Of a stretch of DNA of 30,232 nt, positions 6,738-14,295 are shown in pieces. The translations under genes were made by a program, and so were the position numbers. How positions within the stretch are numbered: the stretch's first letter is position 1; every line of letters starts with the position of its first letter. A model generated the notes under the pieces. It was given only the letters and a program-made list of their open reading frames with translations, was not told where the DNA came from and did not search any database. This stretch comes from a virus. The stretch lies in the IMG/VR virus record IMGVR_UViG_3300036851_000799, positions 1 to 30,232 of that record, one strand, 5' to 3'.

Positions 6738-7302
6738 ACCGGCCGCGGTCCCCGGGGTGCATCTCGTCGTTCACCCGACATACGTCCCGGATAGTTTCCA
6801 GGGCAAGCTCGAGCCTAACGACTTCTGTCGCGCGTGGAATTCAAAGCGGCTGAAGTACTGCCGGTCGCGCGCCGGCTGGGGCACGACGCACGTTGGTTCC
6901 GGACGGTGCCGAATCCACGACGGCGGCGGTGACGACCGCGTCAAGCACGGGCTGCATCGCCGCTATCAGTTCAAGACGCAGAAGCGGACGGCGGGACTCG
7001 AGCACCAGTCGGCCGACCCGACACCGCTCGATCTTTCGGCCGAGCTCGCGCTCGCGCGCACGCTGCTGCAGGAGTGGCTCGAGAAGAAAGACACGGATCC
7101 GGCGGACGGCATGAAGCTCGTCTCGGAAGTCACGCGCATCGTCGAGCGCATCGAAGGGATCAACGCGAAGAACTACATCACGTACGCCCAGCTCAAGCGG
7201 TTCCTGTTCATGGCGCGCCAGGGCATCGAGCTGCTCGTGCCTGACGAGGAGTTGCGGAAGAAGATCTTCGAGTACTTCGTCGGGCTCCGTGTCCCCTACT
7301 AA
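6730..7302 (+). CDS. terS: Putative terminase small subunit
   Basis: 190 residues from ATG 6730, directly upstream of the large subunit with a 14-bp overlap. An N-terminal zinc-type module (CRAWNSKRLKYCRSRAGWG, then GRCRIHDGG and a short basic His-Gly-Leu-His-Arg-Arg-Tyr) is typical of a group of small subunits that read CxxxxGxGTxHxGxGRCxxHGG. It is followed by a long helical region (about residues 95-175) suited to oligomerisation. Small subunits recognise the packaging site and regulate the motor. The call depends on the cysteine-rich opening and position. A small HTH is not obvious. Confidence 0.65.
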   Translation: MNEPAAVPGVHLVVHPTYVPDSFQGKLEPNDFCRAWNSKRLKYCRSRAGWGTTHVGSGRCRIHDGGGDDRVKHGLHRRYQFKTQKRTAGLEHQSADPTPLDLSAELALARTLLQEWLEKKDTDPADGMKLVSEVTRIVERIEGINAKNYITYAQLKRFLFMARQGIELLVPDEELRKKIFEYFVGLRVPY

Positions 7303-8989
7303 GCCGGCGTCGTTCGAGTGGTCGTACGATGGCGGTGTGCTCGATGCGCCGCTGCTCGCGCCGAGCGACCCCTGGGCCCAAGCGCTCGCCGAAGTCTTCG
7401 GTGACACGTCGCCGGCACTCGACCCGATCGATCTCGAGAACGGAGTACTCGAGCCCGCGCCACGCATGCCGCTGCGCCAGTTCGTCGAGCAGGCATGGCC
7501 GATCCTCGAGCCCGAGTCGATGTTCATTCCGAACTGGCACATCGACGTCATCTGCGCGCACCTCGAGGCGGTGATCGACGGCCGGATCCGGCGGCTCGTG
7601 ATCAACATTCCCCCAGGCTTCATGAAGTCGTTGCTCGTCTGCGTCTTCTGGCCGGCGTGGGTGTGGACGTTCCGACCTGGGTGGCGCGGGATCTTCTCGA
7701 GCTACGCCGGCGATCTCGCGATTCGGGACTCCGTGAAGTGCCGCACGTTGATCGAGAGCGAGTGGTATCGCGGCACGTTCGCGCCGACGTGGCAGCTGTC
7801 GAGCGATCAGAACGTGAAGAGCTACTTCCAGAATACGCGCATGGGGTTCCGGCTCTCGCTCTCCGTCGGCGGCAAGGGCACCGGGTTCCGTGGCCACTGC
7901 GTCATCGTCGACGATCCGCTCAACGTGCGCGACGGCTTCAGCGATCCCGCGCTCGACGAGGCAGTGCGTTGGTGGGACAAGACCATGTCGACGCGCCAGA
8001 GCGACCCGCGCGTGGGCGCGCGCATCATCGTGATGCAGCGGCTGCACGAGAAGGATCTGAGCGGCCACGTGCTTCGTCGTGGCGGCTACGAGCATCTTTG
8101 CATCCCGATGGAGTTCGAGTCGAAGCGACGCGGGGCGACGGTGATCGGCTGGCAGGATCCACGTGTGGAGGAAGGTGAGCTCGCATTCCCCGAGCTGTTC
8201 CCCGCCGACGTCGTCGAGGAGCTGAAGACCGATCTCGGCTCTGATGGCGCGGCCGGCCAGCTGCAGCAGCGACCGACCGCGGCCGAAGGCGGCATCTTCA
8301 AACGCACCTGGTGGAAGTGGTACTCGCAGATTCCGCCGGTCTTCTACGAGCTCGCGTTCTCGCTCGACTGCAGTTTCAAAGACACCGACGGCACCGACTA
8401 CGTTTGCGGTGGCGTGTGGGGTCGGATCCAGGCCGATCTCTACCTGCTCGACTTCCTGCGCGCACGCCTCGATTTCGTGTCGACGCTGGCGTTCCTGCGC
8501 GAGATCCACAAGAAGTGGCCTAACGTCTTCGCCAAGTTCGTCGAAGATAAGGCGAATGGCACAGCCGTCATCAACACGCTCAAGCGTGAGATCCCGGGGC
8601 TGATCGCGATCGAGCCGGACGGCGGCAAGGTGGTGCGTGCTCGAGCGGCCTCACCGATCGTCGAGGCGGGCAATGTGTGGCTCCCGGATCCGGCGCACGC
8701 GGCGCGCATCGCGCGCGAGTGGCTGACGATCGCCGAGCGCCCCGGCTCGTGGCTGCCGGCGAAGTACGTCCGCGGCAAGCCGACGCATAACGACTACCTC
8801 GGCGCGATGGTCGAGTGGACGAGCGAGTACGTCGAGGAGCACGCGGTGTTCGACGCCGGCGTCTTCGATGACCAGGTCGACATGACGACGCAGGTGATCA
8901 ACCGGCTGTACAAGAAGCAAGGGACGAAGAAGGCCGAGCGTCCGACGTCGCGGAGCTCGGCGGCGAGTGCGATAGCGGAGATGGGGTAG
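7289..8989 (+). CDS. terL: Terminase large subunit (packaging ATPase-nuclease)
   Basis: 566 residues from GTG 7289, with no in-frame ATG before residue ~60. The ATPase domain has the Walker A variant NIPPGFMKS (106-114), Walker B VIVDDP (205-210, Asp208/Asp209), and an Arg-rich coupling region with VMQRLHEKD (~248-256). The RNase H-like nuclease domain shows Asp360 in FSLDCSF, VEDKANG (418-424), and the terminal VFDDQVDM acidic cluster (525-532). It powers DNA translocation into the prohead through the portal and cuts the concatemer. Length and domain order are normal for the family. Its stop lies 5 bp from the end of the convergent protease gene. One CCTAAC word (8518-8524) encodes Pro-Asn. 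High confidence. Confidence 0.95.
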   Translation: MSPTKPASFEWSYDGGVLDAPLLAPSDPWAQALAEVFGDTSPALDPIDLENGVLEPAPRMPLRQFVEQAWPILEPESMFIPNWHIDVICAHLEAVIDGRIRRLVINIPPGFMKSLLVCVFWPAWVWTFRPGWRGIFSSYAGDLAIRDSVKCRTLIESEWYRGTFAPTWQLSSDQNVKSYFQNTRMGFRLSLSVGGKGTGFRGHCVIVDDPLNVRDGFSDPALDEAVRWWDKTMSTRQSDPRVGARIIVMQRLHEKDLSGHVLRRGGYEHLCIPMEFESKRRGATVIGWQDPRVEEGELAFPELFPADVVEELKTDLGSDGAAGQLQQRPTAAEGGIFKRTWWKWYSQIPPVFYELAFSLDCSFKDTDGTDYVCGGVWGRIQADLYLLDFLRARLDFVSTLAFLREIHKKWPNVFAKFVEDKANGTAVINTLKREIPGLIAIEPDGGKVVRARAASPIVEAGNVWLPDPAHAARIAREWLTIAERPGSWLPAKYVRGKPTHNDYLGAMVEWTSEYVEEHAVFDAGVFDDQVDMTTQVINRLYKKQGTKKAERPTSRSSAASAIAEMG

Positions 8990-8994
8990 GGCGG

Positions 8995-9972
8995 TTAGAA
9001 CGCGGGCGTGGGGTTTTTGTCTAGCCCTTCTTGCAGCACCCGATCGAGCTCTCGCAGTTCGGACGCTTTGATCACGAGCCCGAGGTTGTTGGGAATTTTG
9101 CTGAACGCGCGAACCCCTTGTGCCGTTGGAATCGTGACGATCTTAACCTCGCCCTCGGCAGTGTGAGATGGTCCCGCATACATCACACCGAGCAGCTTCG
9201 CGGTAGGCTTCCCGATCTGCATGAGCGTTCGGGAAGCGTAGGCGCCTTGGTTAAACAGCAGCACCGGAGAGCCGCTTGACCCCGGAAAGCACGCTGCGTC
9301 GATCAAGAATTCTCGCTTCCCGTCATAGTCGTGATAGGGATGGGTCGCAGCGACCCCCTTTCGGAAGATCGGCATGTTGTTCGCGGAATCCCAGATGCCG
9401 TTTGGGTAGCCAACCATGACGACATCGTCGAGCGCCGTCAGTGCGGCAAGCTCAATCTCTGTCGCGATGTCGTTCAGGCTGAAATGGACGTAATAGACGC
9501 GACCACCCCTTCCGGCGATAATCCCGAACGTCTGAGCCAACGGCAGGGCACATAGATCTACGTCCGGATCCGGGTGCTGTACCCACCTCGCTTCAAAATC
9601 ATCGAGAACAACCCACACAGACTTGCCAGATGGCTCGATAGAGTCGTCGGGAGCCGCGGGATTTGCCGCGAGGTGCAGATACAGACGTCCGGTCGCTGCG
9701 TCTTCAACCACATGCTTGTTCGTGACGATGGCGGGGACGTGAAGTGGCAGATCGCGAGTCGCAAACGCGAAAAAGAATCCGGTTCCCGTCGATGTGTCGC
9801 CATTTTTCAGTGTGCATTCAATTCGGACGGTCGCGTAACCGAGCTGCTCAACGGCGGTGAAGGACTTGGGCATTTGGACGGAAGTTAGGGTTCCGAGGGC
9901 GACGGCGGAGATCTGGCTGCACGCGAGCGAACTGTCGAGACTTGCGCGATCGCCGGGCTGGGCATTAGTCAT
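8995..9972 (-). CDS. Trypsin-like serine protease, inserted cargo gene
   Basis: 325 residues if started at the minus-strand ATG ending at 9972; ATG at 9873 (Met34, MPKSFTAVEQ) is a good alternative that removes a non-domain leader. The catalytic triad is clear: His87 in IVTNKHVVED, Asp139 in HPDPDVDLCAL, and Ser233 in CFPGSSGSPV. No signal peptide or membrane helix is convincing, so it likely acts in the cytoplasm. It is the only minus-strand gene, lies convergent to terL and divergent from the portal, and has lower G+C. Proteases of this class occur as stand-alone genes on mobile elements and as effector domains in some defence systems. A morphogenetic role is less likely since a gpI-type prohead protease is present. 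Role inferred. Confidence 0.78.
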   Translation of the reverse strand: MTNAQPGDRASLDSSLACSQISAVALGTLTSVQMPKSFTAVEQLGYATVRIECTLKNGDTSTGTGFFFAFATRDLPLHVPAIVTNKHVVEDAATGRLYLHLAANPAAPDDSIEPSGKSVWVVLDDFEARWVQHPDPDVDLCALPLAQTFGIIAGRGGRVYYVHFSLNDIATEIELAALTALDDVVMVGYPNGIWDSANNMPIFRKGVAATHPYHDYDGKREFLIDAACFPGSSGSPVLLFNQGAYASRTLMQIGKPTAKLLGVMYAGPSHTAEGEVKIVTIPTAQGVRAFSKIPNNLGLVIKASELRELDRVLQEGLDKNPTPAF

Positions 9973-10147
9973 TCCCGCACAACCGAGCCCGCTGGCAGAT
10001 GCCGAGCGCCCCGAAACCCGCGATGTTCCTGACTCGCGACTGGTGACGGGGCGTCGTCGTTAACACCGGCGACTCACCCCGATCGCTGTCACCACTGACG
10101 GCCCTGCGCTCCCTCGAGGAGCTCGGGGCCGTCTCACATCCCGGACC
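9973..10147. other. Region between the protease and the portal reading frame
   Basis: No clear gene on either strand outside the portal-frame extension, which is open on the + strand from 10064. The minus-strand promoter of the protease should lie here, but I cannot point to clear -35 and -10 boxes. A long hairpin (10097-10133) is the main structure. Confidence 0.5.
10097..10133 (+). terminator. Hairpin before the portal, near-copy of one at 29340
   Basis: GACGGCCC (10097-10104) pairs with GGGCCGTC (10126-10133), and an inner stem GCTCC/GGAGC (10108-10112 with 10118-10122) extends it. TCTCACATCCC follows, giving only a weak T tract. The sequence and the CACATCCC tail closely match the hairpin at 29340-29371. 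It may be a terminator inherited with this block or a 5' regulatory structure of the portal message. Orientation of any termination is not certain. Confidence 0.5.
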
Positions 10148-10264
10148 CTGGCCACCGACACCGCGAAGCTCCCTGCACCGATCGCCGCCACAGGCACGAC
10201 TACCATCCGCCGGGAGGTCGTCGGTGACGAGTACGTCACCGCGCTGCAGGACGTCGGACAGCGG

Positions 10265-12358
10265 ATGCGGGTGTACACGCGCATGCGACGCGGTGATGGC
10301 GCGGTCAACACGTCGCTGCTCGCGATCGAGAAGCCGATTCTCGGCGCGCGCTGGGACGTCGCCGGCGATGACGACCTCGCGCAGGCCTGCCGCGATGAGC
10401 TCTTCTCGAGCGATCGCGCGCAGCCATGGGATCCACCGATCCTCGAGCAAGCCGTCGAGCATCTGCTCGGGATGTTTCAATACGGCTTCGCCGCGTGTGA
10501 GCCCATCTGGGAGATCGGCGACGACGGCAACGTCCATTGCACGCGGATCACCCGGATCCGGCAGGAGAGCGTCCGCACGATTCGCCTCGACACGCGCGAG
10601 CAGCCCGAGGTCCTGATTCAATACACGAATCAGCTCGATGGCGGATGGCGTGAGATCGAGGTGCCCATAAACCAGCTGATGCTGGCGGTGCACGCACGCG
10701 AGGGCGCGGACTATACCGGCGTCGCGCTCATCCGGAGCTCGTACCGGGCGTTCCTCGAGCGTGACACGATTCGCAAGACGCGGCTCTGGCACCACGATCG
10801 ATTCGGCGCTGGAACACCGACAGCCGAGTACCCGGAGAACGCCGGGGACGACGCGAAGCGCGACGTCGATGAAGCGCTCGAGAACTGGCGAAGTGGCACG
10901 AAGACGTTCATCGCAGTGCCGTTCGGGACAAAGCTCGACGTCAAGGGCGGGCAGTCGATGACGGGGACCGGCCCGGTCGAGGAGCTCGCGTCGCTGGCCG
11001 CGGAGATCGCAAAGAACACGCTCTCGCAGCTCACCGAGTTCGGAACGTCCGGCAACACGGGTAACCGTTCGTTAGGCACTTCCTTCGCCGAGCTGCTCCG
11101 CCAAGCGCTGCAGGGCTATGCCGAGCGGGTTGCGCAGATCATCCGACGCAAGCTGCTGATGCCGTTCGTGCGGTGGAACTTCGGCGAGACCGTCGACGTG
11201 CCGGAGCTCACCGTGCGCGTGTCGCTCGCCGGCGTGACCGAGCTGCTCAGCGCGATCACCATGGCAACGGCTGCCGGTCTCACGCTCGAACCGGAAGACA
11301 TTGCGGCAATCCGCGACGAGCTGGAGCTCCCGGAGATCGAGCTCGAGGAACTCACGAGGCGCATCGAGCAGCGTCGCCTCGACGCCCAGAAGACGAAGAC
11401 GGCGATCGATGCGAAGACGGATCCCAAAACCGATCCGAAGTCTGATCCGACGAAGGAGCCGAAACAGCTCGACGATCCTCCGCCGGCGCCGATGCTCGCG
11501 CCCGATTACCTCGGTCGCTTCCGCCCGGCGAAGATCGTCGGTCTCGAGGAAAAGTTCGTGAAGCCGCGGCTGCTCGGTGATCAGCTCGATCGAGAAGCGA
11601 CGCGCGCGACGGCCGACGTGCACGACGTGCTCCGCGACATCGATCGCGATCTCGCCGCCCAGGTGCGCGGGTTCGCCGAGCAGGGCGCCGACGTGCTTAC
11701 CGCGAAGGTTGCCAAGCTCGCGGTACCGAACGCGCTCCGGATCCGGCTGCGTCGCGCGATGGATACCGCGGCCGAGCGCGCGCGCAATGTCGGCGCCGAG
11801 AGCGTCCGCGAGGAGCTGCAGCGTCAGGGCCTCGAGCGCGCGGCCGAGAAGACACTCGCCGAGCGACTGCGTCGCCTCTTCGCCGATCGCGAATTCTTCG
11901 GCGGGTTCCGTCGCATGATGCGCTCGATGCTCGATCTCTTCGTCGATCGAGAAATCACCGCGCGCGAACAGGGTGCCCAGGACGCCGCACTCGCGGCCGT
12001 GACGGATGGCGCGCGCGCTTCGGTACCGGCGGACGCCGCCGCGATCGCTGCCCGGGTGAAGGCGATGCTCGAGGAGCGCTCGGTCTCCGCAGTCGAGAGT
12101 CGCGTGACGTCCGTGATCAACGTGTCGTTCGGGCAGGGTCGCTCGGAAACCGGCCAGCTCTTCGGCCAGGAGATCGACACGCAGATCCGGAGCGAAGTAC
12201 TCGACGGCAATACGTGCGACTGGTGCAGTGAGCACGACGGCGACGAGTTCGACTTCGGCGATCCGAACGCGCCCGAGCTCCCGGATCCGAACTGCGACGG
12301 CCAGTGGCGGTGCCGCGGCTTCTGGTTCTACCAACTCAAGACGCCGGCGGGCGCATGA
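10265..12358 (+). CDS. Mu-like portal protein (DUF935 type) with C-terminal MuF-like motif
   Basis: 697 residues from ATG 10265. The N-terminus (RVYTRMRRGDGAVNTSLLAI, ILGARWDV) is a DUF935-type portal opening; portal proteins form the dodecameric DNA entry ring. About residues 1-350 fit the portal. A low-complexity DPKTDPKSDP linker (~384-396) follows, then a helical region and a final CDWCSEHDG...CDGQWRCRG cluster (~651-685) typical of MuF head-morphogenesis proteins, normally a separate gene in Mu. The frame is open upstream to 10064 and reads family-like (RREVVGDEYVTALQDVGQRM), but no ATG, GTG or TTG occurs there; CTG 10148 would add 39 residues. The true start is therefore probably upstream. 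Portal call firm; fusion inferred from motifs. Confidence 0.85.
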   Translation: MRVYTRMRRGDGAVNTSLLAIEKPILGARWDVAGDDDLAQACRDELFSSDRAQPWDPPILEQAVEHLLGMFQYGFAACEPIWEIGDDGNVHCTRITRIRQESVRTIRLDTREQPEVLIQYTNQLDGGWREIEVPINQLMLAVHAREGADYTGVALIRSSYRAFLERDTIRKTRLWHHDRFGAGTPTAEYPENAGDDAKRDVDEALENWRSGTKTFIAVPFGTKLDVKGGQSMTGTGPVEELASLAAEIAKNTLSQLTEFGTSGNTGNRSLGTSFAELLRQALQGYAERVAQIIRRKLLMPFVRWNFGETVDVPELTVRVSLAGVTELLSAITMATAAGLTLEPEDIAAIRDELELPEIELEELTRRIEQRRLDAQKTKTAIDAKTDPKTDPKSDPTKEPKQLDDPPPAPMLAPDYLGRFRPAKIVGLEEKFVKPRLLGDQLDREATRATADVHDVLRDIDRDLAAQVRGFAEQGADVLTAKVAKLAVPNALRIRLRRAMDTAAERARNVGAESVREELQRQGLERAAEKTLAERLRRLFADREFFGGFRRMMRSMLDLFVDREITAREQGAQDAALAAVTDGARASVPADAAAIAARVKAMLEERSVSAVESRVTSVINVSFGQGRSETGQLFGQEIDTQIRSEVLDGNTCDWCSEHDGDEFDFGDPNAPELPDPNCDGQWRCRGFWFYQLKTPAGA

Positions 12359-12678
12359 TGCCGTTGGAAGTGTACACGTTGCGAATCTATTCGCGCGGCA
12401 GCGACGAATCCCCCGCGCCACGCAGCGAGCAGCCGCTCGTGCTCGAGCATTCCGTGCACGCGATCGAGGGCACCGCTGGCGAGTTGTTAGGCAACTACGC
12501 GGTCGACCCGAAGTCGCCAACCCTCGCCTGTATCGCGCACACGGGACACGCCGGCGGGATGGGTGGTGCGTTTTGGGCACCCGATGAACGTTCGGCCGCC
12601 GTGGTCGTTGGCGTAGAGCTCGAGCTGCCGGCGAAGCCGTTGCATGGGTTCCGCGTGGAATGGGAGCGTCACTCATGA
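12355..12678 (+). CDS. Hypothetical head-region protein, 107 aa
   Basis: ATG 12355 or 12358 in an ATGATG that overlaps the portal stop. The protein appears to be mainly beta: PLEVYTLRIYSRG at the start, a Leu-Leu-Gly-Asn encoded by the GTTAGGC word, and RSAAVVVGVELEL near the end. No domain is recognised. Position between portal and prohead protease suggests a minor head component. It ends in an ATGA junction with the protease gene. Confidence 0.55.
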   Translation: MMPLEVYTLRIYSRGSDESPAPRSEQPLVLEHSVHAIEGTAGELLGNYAVDPKSPTLACIAHTGHAGGMGGAFWAPDERSAAVVVGVELELPAKPLHGFRVEWERHS

Positions 12679-13790
12679 CACGCATCGCGTCCCGCTTCCT
12701 GTATTCCGCTGTCGTCACGTTAGGTGACGGGCCATCGTGGCAACAGATCCTCCAGGTCGGCGCATGGAAACATCCGCAGTATGGCGATCTCGTGATCACC
12801 GCCGCCGATCTCCGCGAGCTAAAAACCAACTTCGACAACCGCGTGCGCTCGTTCGTGTACGCCGACTACGACCACGGCATCGCGAACCCAAAGGGCGACG
12901 GCAACGCGATCACGGCGGGTGAGGTCACCGCGCTCGAGCTGCGCAACCACGACGCCGAGCTCTGGGCCCTGTACGAACCGACCGCGCCCGCGCGCCAGAA
13001 GATCGAGGCCAAGGAATACCGATTCACGTCGGCCGACTTCGATCCGAACTACGTCAGCAAACGCACCGGGTTGGCTGTGGGCAAGGTGCTCCGCGGCTTC
13101 GCTCTCACGAATCGGCCGTTCCTCGAGGGAATGGCGCCCCTGTCGCTCGGCGACGCGCAGGGCGCTCCGATGCTGTTCGCCGAGTACTCCGACGTCCCCA
13201 CATCTCAGGAGATCCCCATGTCCGTCAAGACCAAGCTGAAGCTCGCGGAAACCGCGACCGACGCCGAGGTCGAGGCGGCGGTGGACAAGCTCATCTCGGA
13301 CGCCGCGCAGGCGACCACGCTGAGCGAGTCGCACACCGCGGCCACGACTGTCATCGGTACCGTTCGCACCACGCTCAAGCTCGACGAGAAGGCCGACGTC
13401 GGCGCTGCCGTGAAGACGCTCGCTGATCGGAACGCCGAGCTCACGAAGAAGGATCGCGAGCGCGAAGCGGATGCCACGCTCGACAAGGCGGTTCGCGAAG
13501 GCAAGCTCGCGCCGGCGATGAAACCAACGTTCCGCGCGCAGTTGCTCTCCGACACGCAGGCGGTCGCGGACGCCGCGAAGGAGATCCTCGAGAAGAGCCC
13601 GAAGATCATCCCGATCGGGACTCAGAAGGCTGACGGCACGGTCGACAGCTCGCCAACGACCGATCGCGAGAAGCTGCTCGACGAGAAGATCAAAACGATC
13701 CGCGCCGAGGAGAAAGGCATCTCGTACGGCGACGCGCTGATCAAGGCCGATCGACTCCTCGACGACGAAGCTGCAGCCCGCCAGAGCTGA
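12675..13790 (+). CDS. Mu gpI-like prohead protease/scaffold protein
   Basis: 371 residues from ATG 12675 (ATGA overlap). The N-terminal ~175 residues show the Mu I-type protease pattern: YADYDHG (62-68), GEVTALEL, YRFTSADF, GKVLRGFALTNRPFL and a MAPLSL cleavage-like region. The remaining ~190 residues are charged helix with Ala/Glu/Lys repeats, as in capsid scaffolds. In Mu and similar phages the scaffold is also made separately from an internal start, and one is present here at 13218. The protease would process the scaffold and perhaps capsid during maturation. Order portal - protease/scaffold - decoration - capsid is typical. The last codons run into a pyrimidine-rich 53-bp gap. Confidence 0.82.
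   Translation: MTRIASRFLYSAVVTLGDGPSWQQILQVGAWKHPQYGDLVITAADLRELKTNFDNRVRSFVYADYDHGIANPKGDGNAITAGEVTALELRNHDAELWALYEPTAPARQKIEAKEYRFTSADFDPNYVSKRTGLAVGKVLRGFALTNRPFLEGMAPLSLGDAQGAPMLFAEYSDVPTSQEIPMSVKTKLKLAETATDAEVEAAVDKLISDAAQATTLSESHTAATTVIGTVRTTLKLDEKADVGAAVKTLADRNAELTKKDREREADATLDKAVREGKLAPAMKPTFRAQLLSDTQAVADAAKEILEKSPKIIPIGTQKADGTVDSSPTTDREKLLDEKIKTIRAEEKGISYGDALIKADRLLDDEAAARQS
13207..13220 (+). promoter_or_regulatory. Internal ribosome site and start for the nested scaffold
   Basis: AGGAG (13207-13211) is followed after 6 bp by ATG 13218-13220, in frame with the gpI-like gene at codon 182. This lies at the boundary between protease domain and coiled scaffold, which is where a separate scaffold is expected to start. 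Confidence 0.65.
13218..13790 (+). CDS. Nested scaffold protein (internal start of the gpI-like gene)
   Basis: 190 residues sharing frame and stop with the protease gene. The start is ATG 13218 with AGGAG six bases upstream. The sequence MSVKTKLKLAETATDAEV begins a charged helical protein with repeated Ala, Glu and Lys and ends with QS. Nested scaffolds in the same frame are known for lambda C/Nu3 and Mu I/Z. Independent expression is inferred from the ribosome site and domain boundary. It would fill the prohead and then be cleaved. Confidence 0.6.
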   Translation: MSVKTKLKLAETATDAEVEAAVDKLISDAAQATTLSESHTAATTVIGTVRTTLKLDEKADVGAAVKTLADRNAELTKKDREREADATLDKAVREGKLAPAMKPTFRAQLLSDTQAVADAAKEILEKSPKIIPIGTQKADGTVDSSPTTDREKLLDEKIKTIRAEEKGISYGDALIKADRLLDDEAAARQS

Positions 13791-13843
13791 GTCGTCCCTC
13801 TCCCCTCCCCCGTTTGCTGACCTTCGCCGAAGGATAAATCACC

Positions 13844-14242
13844 ATGCCGAATCCGAAACTGACGAACCCCACGCTCCCCATCGAGGGGTTCGAGAACGAG
13901 AGCGTCACAACCCTGACCGAAGGAATGGGCGTCGTCCGTGGGACCGCCGAAGACCAGTGCGACATCGGCGCGGCCGACGACCTGGTGCTTGGTGTCGTCG
14001 CGCTCAGCACCGAGACCGCGACCGGCTTGGTCGCTCCCCTCCACATCGGTCACGGCGGGACGTGCTACGTCCGCTCCGGCGCCGCGTTCGCGGTCGATGC
14101 GCTGCTGACGATCGACAACGCCGGACGCTGGGTCACCGCCGCCACGGGCGAGAAGGTCCAGGCGCAGGCGAATGGCGCAGCGGCGGCCGCCGACGAGCTC
14201 ATCGCCGCGACTCGGCTCGACGGGCTCTCGGAAGCTCCGTGA
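13844..14242 (+). CDS. DUF2190-like capsid decoration protein
   Basis: 132 residues from ATG 13844, with GAAGGA upstream at 13828-13833. The beta-rich sequence and the Gly-rich turn (APLHIGHGGTCYVRSGAAF, then AVDALLTIDNAGRWVTA) match small capsid decoration or stabilising proteins of the DUF2190 type that sit just before the major capsid gene. They reinforce the expanded shell. Size is close to family norm. No cleavage or signal sequence. The family call rests on pattern and order. Confidence 0.65.
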   Translation: MPNPKLTNPTLPIEGFENESVTTLTEGMGVVRGTAEDQCDIGAADDLVLGVVALSTETATGLVAPLHIGHGGTCYVRSGAAFAVDALLTIDNAGRWVTAATGEKVQAQANGAAAAADELIAATRLDGLSEAP

Positions 14243-14295
14243 TCCGTCGGCTCACCCCTCTCACGCCTAACGGCACCTAACGGAGAACCGCGGCC
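14243..14295 (+). other. Leader of the major capsid gene with a doubled CCTAACGG word
   Basis: Two copies of CCTAACGG (14266-14273 and 14276-14283) lie 10 bp apart, just before GGAGA (14282-14286) and ATG 14296. The first is an exact GCCTAAC word and the second ACCTAAC. No gene is present. Confidence 0.55.

Noticed and set aside
7208-8509. 433-codon open frame on the minus strand opposite terL
   Set aside because: It mirrors the third-position G+C of terL, is rich in Arg, Glu and Ala without a domain, and terL has all its motifs in the opposite frame.
8990-8994. Shared terminator between the convergent terL and protease genes
   Set aside because: The gap is only 5 bp and I found no hairpin with a T tract around it.
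9965-10795. 276-codon minus-strand frame overlapping the protease start and portal
   Set aside because: Would overlap the portal-frame coding sequence; composition is that of an antisense shadow.
11072-12838. 588-codon open frame on the minus strand opposite the portal
   Set aside because: Shadow of the portal gene; low-complexity Arg/Leu/Glu sequence and no ribosome site or family pattern.
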